DNA of 29,839 nucleotides from a virus. Position 1 is the stretch's first letter. Each line of letters opens with the position of its first letter. The notes beneath the pieces were generated by a model, which worked only from the letters and a program-made list of their open reading frames with translations, did not search any database and was not told the origin of the DNA. The stretch is taken from positions 1-29,839 of the IMG/VR virus record IMGVR_UViG_3300042301_002391; one strand, given 5' to 3'. The position numbers and the translations under genes are program-made. Below, piece by piece: positions 24,065-29,839 of this stretch.

Positions 24065-24067
24065 AAT
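24062..24067 (+). promoter_or_regulatory. TAGAAT box before the sheath gene
   Basis: TAGAATC, 25 bases before ATG 24093, identical to the box at 9208. Candidate -10 element; no clear -35 element. High sheath demand would fit a promoter here. Confidence 0.35.
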
Positions 24068-24076
24068 CAATCCAAC

Positions 24077-24123
24077 AGGAGGCTCCTCCACAATGCCAAC
24101 TAACTTCCTCCACGGCGTGGAGG
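24077..24123 (+). promoter_or_regulatory. Ribosome site with mutually exclusive hairpins (sheath copy)
   Basis: Same arrangement as at 9223-9269: AGGAGG, CCTCCAC at 24085-24091 and 24107-24113, and GTGGAGG at 24117-24123. All are identical in both copies. Confidence 0.35.
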
Positions 24124-25526
24124 TACTTCAGATCGACACTGGCGCACGACCCATCACGACGGTTCGATCCTCCGTGATCGGTGTGATCGGCACCGCTCCC
24201 GATGCTGATGCTGCTGCGTTCCCTCTCAACACTCCGGTGTTGATCGTCAGTAAGACCGAGTACGCCAGCCTCGGCGACGCCGGCACCCTGAAGCAGGCAC
24301 TGGATCTGATCTACGCCCAGGCCGGTGCGGTCGTCGTGATGATCCGCGTCGCCGCTGGCGCTGGCGACGAGGCCACCATCACCAACGTGGTTGGCGGCAC
24401 CAACGCTGGAACCGGAGCCTACGAAGGGGTCTACGGATTCCTGGCATCGGAAAACGCCGTTGGCTTTGCGCCCAAGGTGCTGATAGCTCCTGGCTTCAGC
24501 CATCAGCGGCACGCCAACGGCATTCTCACCATCCCCGTCACCACTCAGGGCAGCGGCTACGTCACCCCCCCGCCTGTGACCATCGGCGCCCCTGCCAGCG
24601 GCGGTGTGCAGGCCACGGCCACCGCAGTGCTCGGCACCGGGGCCAACGCCGGCAAGGTGCTGAGCATTCGGATTGACAACCCCGGCACCAACTACACCGG
24701 CACGGTCACCGTCACGATTGGAGCTCCGCCTTCTGGTGGTGTCCAAGCGGTGGCCGGCACCGCCACCAAGGGCACCGTTCGTAACCGAGTCGTCTCCGAG
24801 CTGCTCAGCATCGCGGATCGCCTCCGGGCCGTGATCATTGCCGACGGGCCCGACACCACCGACGACGCCGCGATCCAAGCCGCCGATGACTTCGGCTCCC
24901 GCCGGGTCTACCTCGTCGATCCCTGGGTCGTGGTCGGTGGCGTCACCATGCCCGGCTCGCCTGCTGCAGCCGGGATCATCAACCGCACCGACAACGAGCT
25001 GGGCTTCTGGTGGTCACCCTCCAACAAGGAGGTCTACGGCATCGAGGCCACCAGCCGCGCCATCGACTTCGCTTTGGGTGACGCCAACTCCCGCGCCAAC
25101 CTGCTCAACGAGCAGAACGTCGCCACCATCATTCGTGAGGGCGGCTTCCGCCTTTGGGGCAACCGAACCCTCTCGATCGATCCGCTCTACTCGTTCCTCT
25201 CGGTGGTGCGCACGGCGGACATGATCAACGAGTCGATCCTCCGTGGCCACCTCTGGGCCGTGGATCGCTGCATCACCGCCACCTACCTCGAGGAGGTGAT
25301 GGAGTCGGTGCGGCAGTACCTGCGCACCCTCAAGGCCCGTGGTGCCATCTTAGGCGGTGACGTCTGGGTGGATCCCGAGCAGAACACCCCCACATCCATC
25401 GCCAATGGGCAGGTGGTGTTCGACTTCGAGTTCACGCCTCCCTATCCGGCCGAACGCGTCACGTTCCGCAGCCACCTGGTCAACACCTACGTGGTCGACC
25501 TGTTCGCTGCGCTCCCTGCCGCCTGA
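24093..25526 (+). CDS. FI: Contractile tail sheath protein (P2 FI-like)
   Basis: A 477-residue sheath protein (P2 FI is 396). The N-terminus MPTNFLHGVEVL through VIGVIGTAPDAD, then FPLNTPVLIVS, matches P2-like sheaths; the C-terminal half has ADMINESILRGHLWAVDR, YLEEVMESVRQYL and GDVWVDPEQNTP. The first 27 residues are the arm that threads into neighbouring subunits in contractile sheaths. Compared with P2, a stretch of about 85 residues (about 141-227), two copies of a strand module with VTIGAPASGGVQA / VTIGAPPSGGVQA, is inserted after VLIAPGFSH; it should sit on the outer surface. AGGAGG precedes the ATG. Confidence 0.96.
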   Translation: MPTNFLHGVEVLQIDTGARPITTVRSSVIGVIGTAPDADAAAFPLNTPVLIVSKTEYASLGDAGTLKQALDLIYAQAGAVVVMIRVAAGAGDEATITNVVGGTNAGTGAYEGVYGFLASENAVGFAPKVLIAPGFSHQRHANGILTIPVTTQGSGYVTPPPVTIGAPASGGVQATATAVLGTGANAGKVLSIRIDNPGTNYTGTVTVTIGAPPSGGVQAVAGTATKGTVRNRVVSELLSIADRLRAVIIADGPDTTDDAAIQAADDFGSRRVYLVDPWVVVGGVTMPGSPAAAGIINRTDNELGFWWSPSNKEVYGIEATSRAIDFALGDANSRANLLNEQNVATIIREGGFRLWGNRTLSIDPLYSFLSVVRTADMINESILRGHLWAVDRCITATYLEEVMESVRQYLRTLKARGAILGGDVWVDPEQNTPTSIANGQVVFDFEFTPPYPAERVTFRSHLVNTYVVDLFAALPAA

Positions 25527-25556
25527 TCCACCACCCGCCCCATCGAGGACTGACCC

Positions 25557-26057
25557 ATGATCCCAAGGATCCTCAAGAACTTCTCTCTGTTCGTCGATGG
25601 CCGCGGCCTCGCTGGCAGCATCGACACCCTCACCCTGCCCACTCTCACCACCAAGGTCGAGGAGGTGCGCGCAGGCGGAATGGATGCCCCAATCGAGCAC
25701 GACATGGGCATGGAGAAGCTGGAGGGCACCTTCAAGCTGCTGGAGTACAACCCTGACATCACCGCCCTCTACGGCCTGGCTGGTGCGGACAAGCAGCTCA
25801 CCGCCCGTGGCGCGATGCGCCGCGATGGTGAGGATGCGGTTCCGGTCGTGGTGAACATGACCGGCATGATCAAGCAGTTGGAGAAGGGCGACTGGAAGGC
25901 CGGCGACATGTCAAGCCCGACGTTTTCCTACAGCCTGCGGTACTACAAGCTCAGCATCGGCGGTCGCGAGATCATCGAGATCGACAAGGTGAACATGATC
26001 CGCAAGATTGATGGCGTGGATCAGCTCGCCACCATCCGCCAGGCGATTGGGGTTTGA
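25557..26057 (+). CDS. FII: Tail tube protein (P2 FII-like)
   Basis: A 166-residue protein (P2 FII is 172). The pattern MIPRILKNFSLFVDGRGLAG followed by GGMDAPIEHDMGMEKLEGTF and YYKLSIGGREIIEIDKVNMI is typical of the family. It assembles the inner tube through which DNA passes. It follows the sheath by 30 bases with a GAGG-type ribosome site, as in P2-like phages; no TAGAAT box, so it is probably co-transcribed with the sheath. Confidence 0.95.
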   Translation: MIPRILKNFSLFVDGRGLAGSIDTLTLPTLTTKVEEVRAGGMDAPIEHDMGMEKLEGTFKLLEYNPDITALYGLAGADKQLTARGAMRRDGEDAVPVVVNMTGMIKQLEKGDWKAGDMSSPTFSYSLRYYKLSIGGREIIEIDKVNMIRKIDGVDQLATIRQAIGV

Positions 26058-26059
26058 CG

Positions 26060-26338
26060 ATGGCAGCCAAGCAGCAGCGCCCTGAGCAACGCGTGAAGGT
26101 GGTCTTCGACTTCCCGGAGACCGTCAGCGGCGTGGAAGTGGATCACGTGATCATGCGCCGGCCCAAGGTTGGTGATCGCGTCGCCGCTTCCAAGGCCTCC
26201 AGCAACGAGGGCGAGCAGACCGTTCACCTCGTCGCAAACCTGTGCGAGATCCTCTACGAGGACGTCCTCAACTTCGACGACATCAACTGGGGCAAGCTGG
26301 AGGCGCAGCTCCTGGCTTTCAGGGTGGCCAGGTCGTAG
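26060..26338 (+). CDS. E: Tail assembly chaperone E-like
   Basis: A 92-residue protein in the position of P2 gpE (91 residues), between tube and tape measure. ATG 26060 is preferred to TTG 26054 and follows a GGGG site. The VKVVFDFPETVSGVEVDHVIMRRP and GEQTVHLVANLCE pattern matches Phage_TAC-type chaperones that coat the tape measure during tail assembly. Confidence 0.85.
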   Translation: MAAKQQRPEQRVKVVFDFPETVSGVEVDHVIMRRPKVGDRVAASKASSNEGEQTVHLVANLCEILYEDVLNFDDINWGKLEAQLLAFRVARS

Positions 26339-26340
26339 CA

Positions 26341-26499
26341 GTGGACGACCTTCGCCGGGCGGTCGTCGTCCTGGCGCAGGCAACCGGCTGGGGCCTGGCC
26401 GAGATCATGGGCATGGATGACACCGATGACGACTTCTGGGCCTGGCTGGCATCCGCCCAGGGGGTTGAAAATGAGATCGCGGAGGCGATGAAGCCATGA
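26341..26499 (+). CDS. E'-like small chaperone ORF (52 aa)
   Basis: A 52-codon frame from GTG 26341, two bases after the E-like stop, ending WAWLASAQGVENEIAEAMKP and containing GWGLAEIMGMDD, similar in size and place to P2 E'. Relative to E it lies in the -1 frame, as expected for an E+E' frameshift, but no classical slippery heptamer is visible near the E stop. An independent GTG start, after AGG, is therefore assumed. The stop overlaps the tape-measure start. Confidence 0.65.
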   Translation: MDDLRRAVVVLAQATGWGLAEIMGMDDTDDDFWAWLASAQGVENEIAEAMKP

Positions 26500-28637
26500 T
26501 CGGCGGCAGCGGGCCACAGAAGATCACCGTCGAAATCGGCGGCAAGATCGCGGCCAGCCTGGGCAACTCGATCAAGGCTGCGCAATTCCAGGTGTCGTCC
26601 TTCGGGCGGAACGTCACCCGCACGATGAGCGATGCGGCGATCGCTGGCCGCAAGGGCTTCAAGGGGATGTTCGACAGCGCGATGTGGCAGCAGGCCGCCA
26701 TCGGCGCGACGGGCATCACGGTGGCGATCGGGGCCAGCATCCGCACAGCCGCCAGCTTCGAGGCGGTGCTGAGCGACATTGGCAAGACCGCGAACATTGG
26801 CGCAGTGGAGCTGAAGGGGCTGAGCACGGAGGTGCTGCGGCTCAGCAGCCGGAACCTCACCAACCTGGGGCCGGAGAAGCTGGCGCAGGGCATCCAGGAT
26901 CTGGTGGCCCAGGGCCTGGAGCTGAAGGATGCCGTCGCATCGATGGAGGCGCTGGGCAAGGTGGCGACCGCCACCAACTCCGATCTGCTGGACGTCACCA
27001 AGACCGGCTTTCAGTTGCAGAACGCGCTGAAGATCCGGCCGACGGAGCTGAAGGCGACGTTTGATGCGCTCGCGTTCGCGGGCAAAGCGGGCGCGTTCGA
27101 GCTGAAGGACATGGCGCAGTTCATGCCCACCATCGCCGCCGCGGCCGGGACGCTCGGCATCCAGGGCCGGCAGGGTGCGGTGTCGCTGGCGAGCATGATG
27201 CAGATGGTGCGGAAGGATGCGCCGGATGCAGGCCAGGCAGCGACGCGCCTCACGGACGCGATGTTGAAGATGACCGCACCGGATGCGGTGAAGAACTTCA
27301 GCAAGTTCGGCGTCAACATCGAGCAGGTGCTGAAGAACGCCAAGGAGAAGGGCATCAACCCGATGGAGGCGGCAGTGGCAGAGCTGCAGCGCGTCACCGG
27401 TGGCGACGTGTTCAAGCTCTCTCAGATCTTCGGGGACAAGGAAGCCAAGCTGGCCCTGATGTCGCTGATGAAGTACCGGCAGGAGTACGCGAAGCTGAAG
27501 GCTGAAGCCGGCGGGTCGGCCGCAGCCGGCACAGTGGAGAAGGACTTTCAGCGCAGCCTCGGAACATTCCAGGGGACGCTGACGAGCTTCCAGAACAGCG
27601 CCCAGCGGCTAGGCATCACCGTGGGCAATGCGCTACTGCCACCGCTCACCCGCATCGCGGAGGTCATCACCCCAGTGGTGGAGGGAATCGCCAACTGGGC
27701 GGCTGCCAACCCTGGCCTAATGACCGGGGTGGTGGCGATCGGCGGGGCACTTGCCGGCCTGGTGATCGCGCTGCCGGTGATTGCTGGGGTGGCCGCCGGC
27801 ATCAGCGCCATCGGCACCGCCATCGGGGCCGCGGCGATCGCGTTCCCGGTGCTCGCTGGTCTCGGCACCGTGTTCGCGATGGTGATCCCTCCAATCGGTG
27901 CAGTGGCCGCCGCAATCGGTGGCGTCTCGGCCCTCGCCTATGTGGTGATCCGCAACTGGTCATCGATCCCTGGCATCTTCTCCCGCATCTGGCAGACGGT
28001 GGTGCAGGCCACGATCCGCACCGGCCAACAGATGCTCGCCGTATTCTTCCCGATCCCTGCGCTGATCATCAACCTGTTCACCGGGGCCGGCATTGGCCAG
28101 CGGATCATCGGCAGCATCATCGATGGCCTGAAGGCCCGGGCCGGAGCCCTCTTCTCCTGGGTCGGCGGTGCCGTGCAGCGCATCGGCTCAATGGTCTCCG
28201 GAGGCGGCGGCGGCGGGGTCGCGCCTGCTGCTCCAGTCGCGGTCGGTCCAACTCCGCAGCCCCGCGCCCTCGGCGGTCGTGTCATCGCCGGCATGGACTA
28301 CCTGGTGGGAGAGCGGCGGCCCGAGATCTTCCGCCCCGATCGCTCCGGCCACATCCTTCCTCGCATCTCTCAGCTGGCGCCGGCCGCCCAGCCTCGTGCA
28401 ATGGTTGGGGGCAGCATCACCGCAGACGAGCAACGTACTAAGCGCCCATCTCGGATCATCTCCCGCGCTCCACATCCCGCCGCCGCGCCCCCCAAACAGT
28501 TCACCTTCAACGCCGGCGGCATCACCATCAACGCCCCCAGCGGCAATGCCCCCGACATCCGCGCGGCGGTGCTCGATGCGCTAGAGGAGTTCCAGCGCAG
28601 CATGGCCTCCACCTACCGCCTCGCCCTCAACGACTGA
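26496..28637 (+). CDS. T: Tail tape measure protein
   Basis: A 713-residue protein (P2 gpT is 815). The N-terminus is helical, and the TP901-type core follows: FEAVLSDIGKTANIG, LSSRNLTNLGPEKLAQGI, GTLGIQGRQGAVSLASMMQM and FGDKEAKLALMSLMKY. A hydrophobic stretch about 395-500 (GLMTGVVAIGGALAGLVIAL, then Ala/Gly/Ile-rich segments) probably forms the membrane-active part used for DNA entry. By the usual proportion of about 0.15 nm per residue the tail would be near 105 nm (inference). The C-terminus is Pro/Ala-rich. Confidence 0.94.
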   Translation: MIGGSGPQKITVEIGGKIAASLGNSIKAAQFQVSSFGRNVTRTMSDAAIAGRKGFKGMFDSAMWQQAAIGATGITVAIGASIRTAASFEAVLSDIGKTANIGAVELKGLSTEVLRLSSRNLTNLGPEKLAQGIQDLVAQGLELKDAVASMEALGKVATATNSDLLDVTKTGFQLQNALKIRPTELKATFDALAFAGKAGAFELKDMAQFMPTIAAAAGTLGIQGRQGAVSLASMMQMVRKDAPDAGQAATRLTDAMLKMTAPDAVKNFSKFGVNIEQVLKNAKEKGINPMEAAVAELQRVTGGDVFKLSQIFGDKEAKLALMSLMKYRQEYAKLKAEAGGSAAAGTVEKDFQRSLGTFQGTLTSFQNSAQRLGITVGNALLPPLTRIAEVITPVVEGIANWAAANPGLMTGVVAIGGALAGLVIALPVIAGVAAGISAIGTAIGAAAIAFPVLAGLGTVFAMVIPPIGAVAAAIGGVSALAYVVIRNWSSIPGIFSRIWQTVVQATIRTGQQMLAVFFPIPALIINLFTGAGIGQRIIGSIIDGLKARAGALFSWVGGAVQRIGSMVSGGGGGGVAPAAPVAVGPTPQPRALGGRVIAGMDYLVGERRPEIFRPDRSGHILPRISQLAPAAQPRAMVGGSITADEQRTKRPSRIISRAPHPAAAPPKQFTFNAGGITINAPSGNAPDIRAAVLDALEEFQRSMASTYRLALND

Positions 28638-28642
28638 CGACC

Positions 28643-29557
28643 ATGGCCAGCGCACTCTTCCAGCTTGGAGACTTCCAGTTCACCCTGGCGAACGGCGCAC
28701 CGCAGACGCTGGAGCGCACCGCCGACTACCGGTGGGAGGTGCAGGAGCGGCTACTGCGCGAGCCCGCCGCGCAGTTCCTCGGCCCTGGCGAGCAGGCCAT
28801 GACCCTCGATGGCACCCTCTACCCCGGCTTCAGCGGCAAGCAGGGCACGATGCAGCAGCTGCGCGATCTCGCGGTGAAGGGCGAGCCGCTGATGCTCACC
28901 GATGGCCTCGGCCGCGTCCACGGCAAGTGGGCGCTCCGGCGCGTGCGAGAGGGGCAGTCCACCTTCATGGCCAACGGTGCCGCCCGGGCCATCACCTTCT
29001 CCCTGGAGCTCACCCGCTACGGGGAGGACAACCCAGGGGCAGCCGCCGCTCCCGGCAGTGTCGCTGGCATCACGGCCGTTGGTGCTGCGCTGCCTGCCTT
29101 CGCCAGCCTGGCGCAGTTCACCGGGGTCGGCTCCGCCGCTGCCGTCGTCAACATGATCGCCGCACCCGTGGTGCAGGCCGCGCGCGGGGCGGGCTTCAAC
29201 ATCGGCCAGCTGGCGACCATCGCCGGATCCCTCGCCAGCAGCAACTACGTCGGGGCAGCGCTCAACGCCTTCGGCCTCGCCGGCCTCTCCATTCCGCAGC
29301 AGGGGATCTGGGGGCAGCTCGGCATTCAGGGCCTGCAGATGGTCCAGCAGATGGCACTCGGCCGCGGTGCGCCGGCGATGAGCGTCGCGCTCCAAGCGCT
29401 TCGCCCCGCCACCTCCGCCATGCTCAATACCCTCGGCGGTGGAGTGGAGAACGGCCAGGCCCTCGGCAGCCTGATCAGCAACGCCGCCACGATCTCGACC
29501 ATCCTGGATGTCGATCCCTTCGTCACCCAGTCTGTTCGCCAGCTGGTGCAGCCATGA
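28643..29557 (+). CDS. U: Tail protein U (P2-like) with C-terminal extension
   Basis: 304 residues against about 159 in P2 gpU. The N-terminal part is typical: LGDFQFTLANGAPQTLERTADYRW, FLGPGEQAMTLDGTLYPGF and GKWALRRVREG, followed by a strand leading to ITFSLELTRYGED (about 117-130). From there on an Ala/Gly/Leu-rich helical tail follows (ALPAFASLAQFTGVGSAAAV, ASSNYVGAALNAFGLAGLS). The extension could be a hydrophobic tube plug or a fused domain; I do not recognise it. Next to X, as in P2 order. Confidence 0.88.
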   Translation: MASALFQLGDFQFTLANGAPQTLERTADYRWEVQERLLREPAAQFLGPGEQAMTLDGTLYPGFSGKQGTMQQLRDLAVKGEPLMLTDGLGRVHGKWALRRVREGQSTFMANGAARAITFSLELTRYGEDNPGAAAAPGSVAGITAVGAALPAFASLAQFTGVGSAAAVVNMIAAPVVQAARGAGFNIGQLATIAGSLASSNYVGAALNAFGLAGLSIPQQGIWGQLGIQGLQMVQQMALGRGAPAMSVALQALRPATSAMLNTLGGGVENGQALGSLISNAATISTILDVDPFVTQSVRQLVQP

Positions 29558-29763
29558 CCCAGTACATCACCCGCCAGTTCGATGAGCTCGACGCCATCTG
29601 CTACCGCTTCTACGGCCGCACGCAAGGCACCGTCGAGACGGTGATGGCGGTGAACCGCGACCTGGCGGACCTGATGCCGGTCCTGCCGCAGGGCCTCGTC
29701 CTCAAGCTCCCGGATCTGCCGCAGCCCGAGGCGACCGAGACGCTGCGCATCTGGAGCACATGA
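29554..29763 (+). CDS. X: Tail protein X (P2-like, LysM-type)
   Basis: A 69-residue protein (P2 gpX is 67) with the LysM-like pattern of FDELDAICYRFYGRTQGT, VMAVNRDLADL and PQGLVLKLPDLPQ. It links the tube to the baseplate hub. ATGA overlaps on both sides fix the start and stop. Confidence 0.94.
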   Translation: MTQYITRQFDELDAICYRFYGRTQGTVETVMAVNRDLADLMPVLPQGLVLKLPDLPQPEATETLRIWST

Positions 29764-29839
29764 CCACACCAGCGTTCCGCATCGTGGCCGATGGCGATGA
29801 CGTCACCCGGGCGGTGGCGGATCGCCTTGTCTCGCTGCG
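29760..29839 (+). CDS. D: Tail hub protein D (late control-type), partial
   Basis: Starts at ATG 29760 over the X stop and runs off the right edge. The visible start, AFRIVADGDDVTRAVADRLV, matches the N-terminus of P2 gpD-type hub proteins (VNGQDIT...DRL-like). It forms the trimeric baseplate hub carrying the V spike. Confidence 0.85.
   Translation, partial: MTTPAFRIVADGDDVTRAVADRLVSL

Larger units (their letters stand above)
24026..24173 (+). repeat. 148-bp direct repeat, sheath copy
   Basis: Second copy of the leader repeat. Here it leads normally into the sheath coding sequence, and the repeat ends after 27 codons. Matching sheath N-termini in P2-like phages (HGV-x-VL, then an ISTV-type strand) indicates that this is the original location. 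Confidence 0.95.

Noticed and set aside
26242-26340. Programmed -1 frameshift joining E and E'
   Set aside because: The frame relation fits, but no slippery heptamer such as T-TTT-TTG is present; an independent GTG start explains the E' ORF.

Overview
The window is a dense, entirely rightward late-gene block of a tailed bacteriophage or prophage. It encodes packaging, a lambda-type capsid, and a P2-type contractile tail. No host gene, integrase, lysis gene, tRNA or CRISPR is visible. Most of it is GC-rich and most adjacent genes overlap by ATGA/GTGA or lie a few bases apart. The host is probably a cyanobacterium of the Synechococcus/Cyanobium kind. This is an inference from the DUF4815-type appendage protein and the LRLNGSTSGF/VELDAP fibre motif, both familiar from picocyanobacterial phages; a search would be needed to confirm it.

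Layout. 1-1385: the end of an unidentified gene, a ParB-like protein and two small ORFs. 1379-3890: terminase small and large subunits. 3919-8343: lambda-like head module (gpW-like joiner, portal, prohead protease/major capsid fusion, decoration protein, FII-like joiner). 8340-13549: first receptor-binding region, with a beta-sandwich protein, a short fibre-N-terminus protein, a tiny ORF and a 1436-residue tailspike-like fibre whose body is clearly more AT-rich than the rest. 13546-14462: tail terminator-like and connector-like genes. 14440-17336: P2-like baseplate (V, a separate PAAR tip, W, J, I). 17365-23984: second receptor-binding region with a baseplate-fibre adaptor-like protein, a DUF4815 appendage protein split into two ORFs, a repeat fibre, a small ORF, a collar protein and a carbohydrate-binding-like fibre. 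24093-29839: tail sheath, tube, E/E'-like chaperones, tape measure, U, X and the start of D.

The most notable signal is a 148-bp direct repeat (9172-9319 and 24026-24173, 3 mismatches). It carries a TAGAAT box, a ribosome-binding site and the first 27 codons of the tail sheath gene, and a second copy is fused in frame to the front of the giant fibre. The fibre then continues with a segment copied from the neighbouring gene at 8681, and a 20-nt piece of that gene's start also sits just left of the sheath leader. The fibre 5' end is therefore a mosaic that appears to have captured the sheath gene's expression signals and N-terminal arm. Tiny ORFs ending ASSQQWVLMASA precede both copies. A TAGAAT/TAGCAT box recurs 20-25 nt before five gene starts (gpW-like, capsid, fibre, adaptor, sheath) and is a candidate late-promoter element.
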